Assembly: GCA_024304985.1 (NCBI GenBank)
Contig: JAMWZC010000003.1
Location: 456,611 to 520,610, forward strand
Length of the DNA stretch: 64,000 nt
Direction of reading: 5' to 3'
Origin: Paracoccaceae bacterium
GTDB taxonomy: Bacteria; Pseudomonadota; Alphaproteobacteria; Rhodobacterales; Rhodobacteraceae
How positions within the stretch are numbered: the stretch's first letter is position 1; every line of letters starts with the position of its first letter. The notes beneath the pieces are model-generated. The model was not told the origin of the DNA. It searched no databases and saw nothing but the letters and a program-made list of their open reading frames with translations. The translations under genes were made by a program, and so were the position numbers. This document shows, piece after piece, positions 35,589 to 43,875 of this stretch.

Positions 35589-37036
35589 AGGCCGCGATCA
35601 TCGGGGGCGGCGTCATCGGCGGCGGCTGGGCCGCGCGCTTCCTGCTCAATGGCTGGGATGTGGCGGTGTTCGACCCCGACCCCGAGGCGCCGCGCAAGAT
35701 CGAGGCGTTCATGGCCAATGCCCGCGCCTCCCTCCCGGCGCTGTCGGATGTGCCGATGCCTGCACCGGGGCGCCTGACATATCCCGCGACGATCGCCGAG
35801 GCGGTGACGGGGGCGGATTACATTCAGGAATCCGTGTCCGAGCAATTGGCCCTGAAACATCGGGTCTATGCCGAGATTCAATCGCATGCGCCAGACGCGC
35901 CGCTGGGATCGTCGACATCGGGGTTCAAGCCTTCGCAATTGCAGGAAGGCGCAATCAACCCAGCGACGATTTTTGTCGCCCATCCGTTCAACCCGGTCTA
36001 CCTGCTGCCTTTGGCCGAGGTGGTGCCCAGCGCCGCCTCGGACCCTGCACTGATCGAACGGGGCAAGGATACGTTGCGCGCCATCGGCATGTTCCCCCTG
36101 CATATCCGCAAGGAGATCGAGGCCCATATCGCCGACCGTTTCCTTGAGGCGGTGTGGCGCGAGGCGCTGTGGCTGGTCAAGGACGGGATCGCCACCACCG
36201 AGGAAATCGACGAGGCGATCCGCATGGGCTTTGGCCTGCGCTGGGGGCAGATGGGCCTGTTCGAGACCTATCGCATCGCGGGTGGCGAGGCGGGGATGAA
36301 GCACTTCATGGCGCAGTTCGGCCCCTGTCTGGCCTGGCCCTGGACCAAGCTGACGGATGTGCCCGAGTTCAACGACGAATTGGTCGATCTGATCGCCGGG
36401 CAATCGGATGCGCAATCGGGGCACCATTCGATCCGCGACTTGGAGCGTATCCGGGATTCCAACCTCGTGGGCTTTCTGCGGACGTTGAAGGAACGCGACT
36501 GGGGCGCGGGGCGGGTGCTGAACGCCCATGATGCCGCGCGGCGCGAGGCTGCTGTTGCCGCCACTCCGACAGGTGCGCCGCTGGTGCTGGCGCAGTTGCA
36601 GGTTCTGCCGGGATGGATCGACTATAACGGCCACATGACCGAAAGCCGTTATCTTTTCGCGGGGTCCGAGACGTCGGACGCCTTCCTGCGGCTGATCGGG
36701 GCGGGGATGGAGTATGTGGCCGGTGGGCACAGCTATTACACCGCCGAGACGCATATCCTGCATCTGGGAGAGGCCAAGCTGGGCGACCGTCTGACCGGAT
36801 CGTTGCAGGTCCTGGCGGCGGATCAGAAGCGGCTGCACGTGTTCATCCGTATCGAAAAGGACGGGGTTGCGGTGGCGACGCTGGAGCAGATGCTGCTGCA
36901 TGTGGACATGACGGCTGGGCGTGCCTGTCCTGCTGCACCCGGCGTGCTGGACAGCCTGTTCCGCATCCGCGATGCCCATGCCGCGCTGCCCCGCCCGGAC
37001 AGCGTGGGCCGCCATGTCGGGCAAGGGAAAGGCTGA
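35585..37036 (+). CDS. cdhA: L-carnitine dehydrogenase fused to betainyl-CoA thioesterase
   Basis: A 483-residue bifunctional protein. Residues 1-322 are a 3-hydroxyacyl-CoA-dehydrogenase-like carnitine 3-dehydrogenase: NAD motif GGGVIGGGW (7-15) and catalytic-His block AHPFNP (132-137). Residues about 333-483 are a hotdog thioesterase, with WIDYNGHMTE (344-353) carrying the catalytic region. In Pseudomonas these are separate CdhA and CdhB; a fused form is known from rhizobial carnitine dehydrogenases. It oxidises carnitine to 3-dehydrocarnitine and releases glycine betaine from betainyl-CoA. It is coupled to cdhC upstream and the acyl-CoA dehydrogenase downstream (TGATG). Confidence 0.88.
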   Translation: MKAAIIGGGVIGGGWAARFLLNGWDVAVFDPDPEAPRKIEAFMANARASLPALSDVPMPAPGRLTYPATIAEAVTGADYIQESVSEQLALKHRVYAEIQSHAPDAPLGSSTSGFKPSQLQEGAINPATIFVAHPFNPVYLLPLAEVVPSAASDPALIERGKDTLRAIGMFPLHIRKEIEAHIADRFLEAVWREALWLVKDGIATTEEIDEAIRMGFGLRWGQMGLFETYRIAGGEAGMKHFMAQFGPCLAWPWTKLTDVPEFNDELVDLIAGQSDAQSGHHSIRDLERIRDSNLVGFLRTLKERDWGAGRVLNAHDAARREAAVAATPTGAPLVLAQLQVLPGWIDYNGHMTESRYLFAGSETSDAFLRLIGAGMEYVAGGHSYYTAETHILHLGEAKLGDRLTGSLQVLAADQKRLHVFIRIEKDGVAVATLEQMLLHVDMTAGRACPAAPGVLDSLFRIRDAHAALPRPDSVGRHVGQGKG

Positions 37037-38196
37037 TGCATTTCGCCCTGACCGATGAGCAGCGCATGATCGTGGATACCACCCGCGCCTTCGTGGAAGC
37101 CGAGCTTTATCCGCACGAGGCGCTGGTGGAGCGCACAGGCCATCTGCCGATGGAGCTGATCCGCGAGGTGCAGGCCAAGGCGATGGCGGCGGGCCTTTAT
37201 GCCGCCAACATGCCCGAGGACGTAGGCGGCGCCGGCCTCGATCCGCTGTCATGGCTGCTTTATGAGCGGGAATTGGGCCGCGCCAACTATGCGCTGCACT
37301 GGACCTGCGTGGCGCGACCCTCGAACATCCTGCTGGCGGGCACGGAGGCGCAGCGGCAAAAATATCTGATGCCCTGTATCCGGGGCGAGACATGGGATTG
37401 TCTGGCCATGACCGAGCCGGGGGCCGGATCGGACCTGCGCGGGATGCAGGCCACGGCGCGGCAGGACGGCGGAGATTGGGTGCTGAACGGCACAAAGCAT
37501 TTCATCAGCCATGCCGATATCGCGGGCTTCACCATCGCCTTTATGGCGACCGGTGAAGAAGACACGCCGCGCGGCCGGAAGAAGAAGATTACCGCCTTCT
37601 TCGTGGACAAGGGCACCAGAGGCTTCACCGTCCGCGACGGCTATCGCAACGTGAGCCATCGGGGCTACAGCAATGCCGTGCTGGACTTCGACGATTGCCG
37701 CGTGCCCGCTGAAAACGTTCTGGGCGAGGTCCACAAGGGGTTCGAGGTCGCCAATGACTGGCTGGGCGCCACCCGCCTGCAAGTCGCCGCCACCTGTCTG
37801 GGCCGCGCCGACCGCGCGCTGGGGCATGCGATCCGCTACGCCGCCGACCGCCGCCAGTTCGGGCAGGCCATCGGCAAGTTTCAGGGCGTCAGCTTCAAAC
37901 TGGCCGATATGGCGATGGAGTTGAAGGCAGCGGAACTCCTGACATGGGAGGCGGGCTGGAAATTCGATCAAGGCAGCGTCACCGATGGAGACATGGCCAT
38001 GGCCAAGCTCAAGGCGACCGAGGTGCTGGCCATGGTCGCGGATGAGGCCATCCAGATCCATGGCGGCATGGGGCTGATGGATGAATTGCCGCTGGAACGC
38101 ATCTGGCGCGACGCGCGGGTCGAGCGGATCTGGGAAGGCACATCCGAGATCCAGCGCCACATTATCAGCCGCGAACTGCTGCGCCCCCACGAATGA
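37036..38196 (+). CDS. Acyl-CoA dehydrogenase, probably acting on gamma-butyrobetainyl-CoA (CaiA-like)
   Basis: A 386-residue FAD-dependent acyl-CoA dehydrogenase with MTEPGAGSDLRGM, the RVPAENVLGE block, RQFGQAIGKFQ and the C-terminal WEGTSEIQRHIISREL, where the family catalytic Glu normally lies. The length is close to CaiA (crotonobetainyl-CoA reductase). Start and preceding stop overlap as TGATG. In this aerobic context it would more likely oxidise gamma-butyrobetainyl-CoA to crotonobetainyl-CoA, feeding the CaiD hydratase. Substrate assignment rests on context. Intergenic hairpins follow. Confidence 0.85.
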   Translation: MHFALTDEQRMIVDTTRAFVEAELYPHEALVERTGHLPMELIREVQAKAMAAGLYAANMPEDVGGAGLDPLSWLLYERELGRANYALHWTCVARPSNILLAGTEAQRQKYLMPCIRGETWDCLAMTEPGAGSDLRGMQATARQDGGDWVLNGTKHFISHADIAGFTIAFMATGEEDTPRGRKKKITAFFVDKGTRGFTVRDGYRNVSHRGYSNAVLDFDDCRVPAENVLGEVHKGFEVANDWLGATRLQVAATCLGRADRALGHAIRYAADRRQFGQAIGKFQGVSFKLADMAMELKAAELLTWEAGWKFDQGSVTDGDMAMAKLKATEVLAMVADEAIQIHGGMGLMDELPLERIWRDARVERIWEGTSEIQRHIISRELLRPHE

Positions 38197-38201
38197 AGCA
38201 G

Positions 38202-38240
38202 GGGGGGCTGTCTGCCCCCCACGTTCAGCTTTGCTGAACG
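38202..38240 (+). terminator. Double hairpin terminator after the acyl-CoA dehydrogenase gene
   Basis: A G-run/C-run stem (about 38202-38220) is followed by a perfect 8-base-pair hairpin, CGTTCAGC-TTT-GCTGAACG (38222-38240), then a C-run and GAGGATATTT. It lies a few bases after the stop at 38196. Confidence 0.65.
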
Positions 38241-38434
38241 CCCCCCCGAGGATATTTCAGGACGGAAAATGTGCAAATCCCGGTGTGATCTTCAGCAAGT
38301 GTTTACCAAGCACCGCCATATTGGGCCCACGGTACAGGCGGGGACGCCGATGACCGTGACGGGAAATGGCACCTCGTTGGCCGATGGTCAGCGGGGTGTT
38401 TCCATTTTTCGTCCTCAAATATCCCGGGTGGGGT

Positions 38435-38459
38435 CCGGGGAGGGTAGCGCCCTCCCCGG
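38435..38459. repeat. Perfect GC hairpin, second copy of the intergenic element
   Basis: CCGGGGAGGG (38435-38444) and CCCTCCCCGG (38450-38459) form a perfect 10-base-pair stem with a 5-base loop. With the ATATTT tail at 38404-38423 it reads as a minus-strand copy of the element at 38202-38270. It lies 28 bases before the CoA ligase start and would be in its leader. Confidence 0.65.
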
Positions 38460-38486
38460 CCTGTCGGACTGCGCCGGGTTCTGGAC

Positions 38487-40487
38487 ATGACGGCCCTCGC
38501 TCGCCTGTTGCGCCCCCGTTCCATCGCCGTGCTGGGCGCGGGATGGGCGGCCAATGTGATCGACCAATGCCGCAGGATGGGGTTTGAGGGACCGGTCTGG
38601 CCCGTGCATCTCACGCGGGACAGCATCGCGGGCGTGCCATGCCATCGCAGCCTTGCCGAGCTTCCCGCAGCCCCGGATGCCACCTTCATTGGTGTGAACC
38701 GCCATGCCACATTGGCTGTGGTGGCGGAACTGGCCGCGATGGGCGCGGGAGGCGCCATCTGTTTCGCCGCAGGCTGGCGCGAAGCGGGTGAGGCGGATCT
38801 GCAGGATCAGCTTGTTTCCATTTCAGGAACAATGCCGATTCTGGGGCCGAATTGTTATGGCCTGATCAATTATCTTGACGGCGCCTTGCTCTGGCCCGAC
38901 CAGCATGGCGGACGGCGGGTAGACCGTGGTGTCGCGCTGTTGAGCCAATCCTCGAATATCGTGATCAACCTGACCATGCAGGCGCGGGGCCTGCCCGTGG
39001 CCTATGTCGCCTGTCTGGGCAATGCCGCCAAGGTGGGCTTGGCTGAACTGGCGGGCGCGCTGCTGGACGATCCGCGCGTCACGGCGCTGGGTCTTTACAT
39101 CGAAGGTTTGGGCGATGCGGCGGCAGTCGCCGCGTTGGCGCAGGCCGCACGGGCGGCCGGCAAGGGGATCGTTGCGATCAAGTCGGGCAAGACCGCCGCG
39201 GCGCGCGAGGCGGCGGCTTCACATACCGCGTCACTGGCCGGGGGCGGTGCTGCGTCATCCGCCTATCTGCACCAGATCGGCGTGGCCGAGGTGAACACGC
39301 CCGCCGAACTGATCGAGACCCTGAAGATCCTGCATGTCCGTGGGCCCGGACTGGGGCGGCGGCTGTGTTCGCTGTCCTGTTCGGGCGGCGAGGCGGGATT
39401 GGTGGCCGATATGGCTGCCCCCTACGGGTTGGACTTCCCAACCCCATCCACGGCGCAGCGGGAGCGGTTGTCGGGTATCCTCGGCCCCCTCGTCACCATC
39501 GCCAACCCTTTGGACTACCACACCTTCATCTGGGGCGACGGTCCACGCACAACGGATGTCTTCACCACCATGCTGGAGGGATACGATGCGGGCATCTTCA
39601 TCATCGACCCGCCGCGCCCGGATCGGTGCGATCCGTCGAGTTTCGAGCCTGCGCTGGAGGCGATCGTCGCAGCGGGGCGCGCCACGGGCAAGCCGGCCTT
39701 CCCGGTTGCCTCCCTGCCCGAGAATTTTGACGAGGCGCGGGCGATTGCCTTGATGGATCAGGGCATTGCGCCCTTGATGGGGTTGGAGACGGCGCTGGCC
39801 GCGATCCGGGCGGCGCAGGGAACGGGTGGCCGCGCGGGGTGGCGACCGTGGCCGGTGGCGCCGCGTGACGCGCCGTTGACCCTGATGCCGGAGCCGGAGG
39901 CCAAGGCGCTGTTGGCGGCGCAGGGTATTCCTGTGCCCCGCGGGGTGAGCGCGCCGGATCTGTCTGCGGTGCTGCCACTGGCGCAAAACCTGTCCCCGCC
40001 ACTGGTGCTGAAAGGGATCGGCTTTGCCCACAAGACCGAGGCGGGGGCGGTGCGGCTGCACCTGTCCACGCTGGAAGGTCAGGCTGATATGCCCGGTGCC
40101 ACAGGCTATCTGGCCGAGGAGATGGTGACTGGCGCGCTGGCCGAATTGCTGATCGGGGCGCGGCGCGATCCGGTCTATGGCGCGACGCTGACGATCGGGT
40201 TTGGCGGCGTGACGGCGGAACTGCTGGACGATACCGCCACGCTGGTCCTGCCGGTCACGGGGGATGAGATCCGCGTGGCCTTGCGGTCCTTGCGCCTGTG
40301 GCCGCTGCTGGATGGCTATCGCGGGCGGGCACGGGCGAATGTGGCGGCCGTGGTCGAGGTCGCCTTGGCCTTGCAGGCGATGCTGGCGGCTGACAGGCTG
40401 CTGGCAGAGATAGAGATCAACCCCCTGATGGTGACGACCGACGGGGCCATCGCGGTGGATGCCGTGATCTGGAGGGAAGAAACATGA
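38487..40487 (+). CDS. NDP-forming acyl-CoA synthetase, probably for gamma-butyrobetaine/carnitine
   Basis: A 666-residue fused ADP/GDP-forming acyl-CoA ligase: CoA-binding domain (about 1-125, VLGAGWAANV), succinyl-CoA-synthetase-like domains (about 130-440, GPNCYGL, SHTASLAGG) and a C-terminal ATP-grasp domain (about 450-666, PEPEAKALLAAQGIPVPRG, LVLKGIGFAHKTEAGAV). It is slightly shorter than the usual ~700 residues. SQSS replaces the commoner SQSG. It is immediately followed by caiD with a four-base overlap, so it most likely makes the CoA ester of gamma-butyrobetaine, crotonobetaine or carnitine, replacing the AMP-forming CaiC and transferase CaiB of enterobacteria. Confidence 0.85.
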   Translation: MTALARLLRPRSIAVLGAGWAANVIDQCRRMGFEGPVWPVHLTRDSIAGVPCHRSLAELPAAPDATFIGVNRHATLAVVAELAAMGAGGAICFAAGWREAGEADLQDQLVSISGTMPILGPNCYGLINYLDGALLWPDQHGGRRVDRGVALLSQSSNIVINLTMQARGLPVAYVACLGNAAKVGLAELAGALLDDPRVTALGLYIEGLGDAAAVAALAQAARAAGKGIVAIKSGKTAAAREAAASHTASLAGGGAASSAYLHQIGVAEVNTPAELIETLKILHVRGPGLGRRLCSLSCSGGEAGLVADMAAPYGLDFPTPSTAQRERLSGILGPLVTIANPLDYHTFIWGDGPRTTDVFTTMLEGYDAGIFIIDPPRPDRCDPSSFEPALEAIVAAGRATGKPAFPVASLPENFDEARAIALMDQGIAPLMGLETALAAIRAAQGTGGRAGWRPWPVAPRDAPLTLMPEPEAKALLAAQGIPVPRGVSAPDLSAVLPLAQNLSPPLVLKGIGFAHKTEAGAVRLHLSTLEGQADMPGATGYLAEEMVTGALAELLIGARRDPVYGATLTIGFGGVTAELLDDTATLVLPVTGDEIRVALRSLRLWPLLDGYRGRARANVAAVVEVALALQAMLAADRLLAEIEINPLMVTTDGAIAVDAVIWREET

Positions 40488-41281
40488 TGCAGATGCGCGA
40501 GAGCGGCCCGATCAAGACACGGCGCGAGGGCGCGATCCTTGAAGTGACGCTGGACCGACCCAAGGCCAATGCGATCGATCTGGCCACCAGCCGGATCATG
40601 GGCGAGGTGTTCCGCGATTTCCGCGATGAGGATGGGTTGCGCGTGGCGATCCTGCGGGCGGAGGGCGAGAAATTCTTTTGCCCCGGCTGGGATCTGAAGG
40701 CGGCGGCGGATGGCGATGCGGTGGACGGGGATTACGGCGTGGGTGGCTTTGGCGGCTTGCAGGAGTTGCCGCATCTGAACAAGCCCGTCATTGCCGCCGT
40801 GAATGGTATCTGTTGCGGTGGCGGGCTGGAGCTGGCCTTGAGTTGCGATCTGATCCTCGCCTCAAGCAACGCGACCTTTGCCTTGCCGGAAATCCGGTCG
40901 GGCACGGTGGCGGATGCAGCCTCGATCAAGCTGCCGAAGCGGATTCCTTATCATGTGGCAATGGACCTGCTGCTGACGGGGCGGTGGTTCGACGCCGATG
41001 AAGCCCTGCGTTGGGGGCTGCTGCGCGAGATCACGACGCCTGCCGACCTGTTGCCGAAGGCATGGGATCTGGCGCGACTGCTGGAGGCCGGGCCGCCGCT
41101 GGTCTATGCCGCAATCAAGGAGATCGTGCGCGAGGCGGAAGCGATGCGATTTCAGGATGCGCTGAACCGCATCACCAAGCGGCAGTTCGCGACCGTGGAC
41201 CGGCTCTATTCCAGCGAGGATCAACTGGAAGGCGCGCGCGCCTTTGCCGAAAAGCGCGACCCCGTCTGGAGGGGGCGCTGA
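40484..41281 (+). CDS. caiD: Carnitinyl-CoA dehydratase / crotonobetainyl-CoA hydratase
   Basis: A 265-residue crotonase-superfamily enzyme that strongly resembles E. coli CaiD: LDRPKANAID near the N-terminus, GEKFFCPGWDLKAAA, PVIAAVNG, and a C-terminal FAEKRDPVWRGR nearly identical to CaiD. It interconverts crotonobetainyl-CoA and carnitinyl-CoA. The start overlaps the stop of the CoA ligase gene (ATGA). With the fused carnitine dehydrogenase and CdhC upstream it closes a route from gamma-butyrobetaine to glycine betaine. No CaiB or CaiE lies nearby. Confidence 0.9.
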   Translation: MMQMRESGPIKTRREGAILEVTLDRPKANAIDLATSRIMGEVFRDFRDEDGLRVAILRAEGEKFFCPGWDLKAAADGDAVDGDYGVGGFGGLQELPHLNKPVIAAVNGICCGGGLELALSCDLILASSNATFALPEIRSGTVADAASIKLPKRIPYHVAMDLLLTGRWFDADEALRWGLLREITTPADLLPKAWDLARLLEAGPPLVYAAIKEIVREAEAMRFQDALNRITKRQFATVDRLYSSEDQLEGARAFAEKRDPVWRGR

Positions 41282-41358
41282 GAGGGTGCGCGCCGCCTCG
41301 GGCCGGGGCTGTAGGCGCGCTGCCTTGGCATGATCCGCGCCGATTGCGCCCTGCCCTT

Positions 41359-42282
41359 CTACAGCAGCGCCTTCTGCATTATCATGTGGACGCCCTTTTC
41401 ACGGTTCACTGTCTGCGTGATCCGCAGGTCTCCGGCCAATGAGCACAGCATATAGGCTTGCTCGCGTGTGATGCCCGCGCGGGATGCCACAAGGGCGATC
41501 ATCCGGCGCAGGGCGATTTCCACGCAAACGTCCAGATCGGGATGCATGCCCATTGTGATGAAATGGGTGGGAGTCTCGGCCTCGGGGTAAGTCAGGTCCA
41601 TGTCGCGGCGCAGGGTGAGGCGGAAACGGCCTTGCAGCGCGGTTTCAATGGCGGTCACGCAGACTTCTCCATCGCCCTGCGCGCCGTGCCCGTCGCCGCA
41701 GGAGAAGAGCGCCCCCTCGGCCAGCACGGGCAGATAGAGCGTGGTGCCCGCCACCAGTTCCTTGTTGTCGAGATTGCCACCATGGGCGCGCGGTTCGATC
41801 GTCGAAATGCGGCCCCATGCGGGCGGTGGAGCCACGCCCATCACGCCGAAGAACGGCGCAAGCGGCAGTTTAAGCCCCCAGGGCATCGTCGCCTCGCCCC
41901 GTTTGGCATCCAGCGGGATCGTGGTGTGATGCATCTGCGGAAAGTCCAGCGGCAGTGTCCCCGCCAAGGGCCGGATGAAATTGTAACCCCAGTCCTGCCG
42001 CAGCTGCACATCCAGAATATCCACCTGCAACACATCGCCGGGTTTCGCGCCCGCGACCGCCACGGGGCCGGTCAGAATATGGCCCGGCATTGCGGGTGCG
42101 CCTGCGGCGTGGATCTCGTGCAGTTCGGGGGGCACATGGAACCCCTCTCCCGGCAAGACCTGCGGCCCGCCCGAAACCGTGTTGATGGTCACCTCATCCC
42201 CGCTGGCCACCGTCGCGACAGGTGACAGGCTCGCATCGAAGTAACCCCAATGGCAGGTTTTCGGTCCGGCTTCGACAATCAT
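41359..42282 (-). CDS. Acetamidase/formamidase family protein
   Basis: A 307-residue FmdA/AmdA-family hydrolase, only distantly similar to the one at 18746. It keeps HILTGPVAVAGAKPGD, FFGVMGVAPPP, GGNLDNKELVAG, the active-site block CGDGHGAQGDGEVC and HFITMGMHPDLD. It lies at the end of the minus-strand amidohydrolase/Opp locus, separated by 120 bases from the amidohydrolase gene. It probably cleaves a small amide released by the neighbouring amidohydrolases; this is context inference. Confidence 0.88.
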   Translation of the reverse strand: MIVEAGPKTCHWGYFDASLSPVATVASGDEVTINTVSGGPQVLPGEGFHVPPELHEIHAAGAPAMPGHILTGPVAVAGAKPGDVLQVDILDVQLRQDWGYNFIRPLAGTLPLDFPQMHHTTIPLDAKRGEATMPWGLKLPLAPFFGVMGVAPPPAWGRISTIEPRAHGGNLDNKELVAGTTLYLPVLAEGALFSCGDGHGAQGDGEVCVTAIETALQGRFRLTLRRDMDLTYPEAETPTHFITMGMHPDLDVCVEIALRRMIALVASRAGITREQAYMLCSLAGDLRITQTVNREKGVHMIMQKALL

Positions 42283-42402
42283 GGAGGCACCTTTGCATCT
42301 GTGGCCGGAGGCGCGGCAACGCCGACGGGACGGAGTGGATCTGATCCTGCGGCGATGCTACCCGGCTGCGCGCGAAGGTGCAAACGGCGTGGCGCGTGAT
42401 GG

Positions 42403-43875
42403 TCACTCCAATGGCGGATAGGCGGGGGGAAAGATCTCATCCACTGGGGGGTGGCCCCATGTCCGGTCGGGGTATTTGTCCCGCAGCCCGTCGAATTGCG
42501 CCTGCGCGCGGGTGCGGGCGGCCGCCATGTCGATGCCTGCCACCTGCCCTTCGCGCATGGACAGCCGCCCATCGACAAAGACGGCCCGCGTGACGCGGCC
42601 CGTCGCGCCAAGGATCAGAGTGCGGACCGGATCGACGCGGGGGGCCATCAGGGTGTCCTGCATGTCGAAGATCGCGATATCGGCCTTGGCTCCCGGTTCC
42701 AGCCGTCCGAGGTCGGGCCGTCCCAGTGCGGCGGCCCCGCCAAGGGTCGCCGCGTCAAGCATGTGTTCGGGTGCCGCGTCATGGATGCTGTCGCCCGCCA
42801 TGCGCGCCATCATCACGCCAACGGCCATGTTCAGCACCATGTCGGGCGGGGCGGTGTCCGTGCCCATGCCGATGTTGATCCCCATCCGGCGCAGCTTGCC
42901 GAAGGAGCGCAGCATCGCGCCCGAGCGGGCAAAGACCAGTGGACAATGCGCGACCGTCACGCCGTGATCGGCATAGAGGCGCAGGTCGTCATCGGTGGCA
43001 TAGGTCGCATGCGGCGCGATCAGGCGGGGTGACAGCGCGCCGAACCCGGCCATCCATTGCGGCGCGGTGGTGCCATGCAGACTGTGCACCGTATCACGCT
43101 CCATCTGCCCCTGGGCCATGTGCAGGCGCACCGGCACGTCCAGATCCGCAGCCGCCGCCATGGTGCGGCTGAGCAGGTCCTGCGTGCAGGTTTCCACGCG
43201 GTCGGGGGCCAACATTCCCTGGACCAGCCCGCCGAAGCGGCCTGACTGCGCGGTGATGAAATGTATCGCGTCATTCAGGCCAGCCAGCCCGCGCGCTTCG
43301 TCGAAGCGGGGCTCCAGAATACCCGGCGCGGTGCAGACCATTCCGCCAGAGCGATAAGCCGGGCCCAACCAGACGCGCAGGCCCAATGCCCCCGCCGCCT
43401 CGGCTGCGGCTTCGAATTCCGCGACGCTCTCGCCCCATTCCCGGTAGAACAGCGAGGCGATGGGCAGGGCCGAGGTGATGCCGTTGCAGAGCAACTGCGC
43501 AAAGCTGAAGCGTTTCTGAAAGGCCAGTTCCTCGGGCGTATACATCTCATAGGGGCCACGGCTGAGATAGGATTCGGGCCAGACGCGGCCCTTGGCCCAT
43601 GCAGGGCCGCAGTCGACACCCAGTGTGGTGGTGTCCAGATCGGACAGGGCGTCAAGGTCGATCAAGCCGGGGGATATCAGCACCTCGCCCAGATCGACGC
43701 GCCGGGCCACCTCGCCCTCGAAGCGGGGGCCGACATGGAGGATGCGGTCCTCCTCGATCACGATCTCGCCGTTCTCCAGCAGCCGGTGGCCGCCGTCACG
43801 ATGCGCGACGATCCAGCGCGCGGCCAACGCGGTGCGCCCCTTGGGGCGCGCGCCCAATGTCAGATCAGAGAGCAT
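42403..43875 (-). CDS. Amidohydrolase-superfamily protein lacking the HxH metal motif
   Basis: A 490-residue chlorohydrolase/cytosine-deaminase-type amidohydrolase. The composite beta domain and barrel are intact, with later metal/catalytic blocks LHMAQGQ, APHATYATDDD and GTDTAPPDMVLN. The normal HxH after strand 1 is absent: ISPGLIDLDALSDLD occupies the place of (V)xPGxVNAHTH. It may bind a metal differently or have a changed activity. Start 43875 follows GGAGG and overlaps the stop of the next gene upstream (ATGA); longer frames run into that gene. It is part of the racemase/flavin reductase/Opp operon. Confidence 0.8.
   Translation of the reverse strand: MLSDLTLGARPKGRTALAARWIVAHRDGGHRLLENGEIVIEEDRILHVGPRFEGEVARRVDLGEVLISPGLIDLDALSDLDTTTLGVDCGPAWAKGRVWPESYLSRGPYEMYTPEELAFQKRFSFAQLLCNGITSALPIASLFYREWGESVAEFEAAAEAAGALGLRVWLGPAYRSGGMVCTAPGILEPRFDEARGLAGLNDAIHFITAQSGRFGGLVQGMLAPDRVETCTQDLLSRTMAAAADLDVPVRLHMAQGQMERDTVHSLHGTTAPQWMAGFGALSPRLIAPHATYATDDDLRLYADHGVTVAHCPLVFARSGAMLRSFGKLRRMGINIGMGTDTAPPDMVLNMAVGVMMARMAGDSIHDAAPEHMLDAATLGGAAALGRPDLGRLEPGAKADIAIFDMQDTLMAPRVDPVRTLILGATGRVTRAVFVDGRLSMREGQVAGIDMAAARTRAQAQFDGLRDKYPDRTWGHPPVDEIFPPAYPPLE

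Larger units (their letters stand above)
38197..38486. other. 290-base spacer with paired inverted hairpin elements
   Basis: No gene is visible. At each end is a GC-rich hairpin followed by a similar tail: GATATTTCAGGACGGAAAAT (38251-38270, plus) and, on the minus strand, GATATTTGAGGACGAAAAAT (about 38423-38404). The two copies face each other. The first would end the cdhC operon; the second lies just before the CoA ligase gene. Confidence 0.7.
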
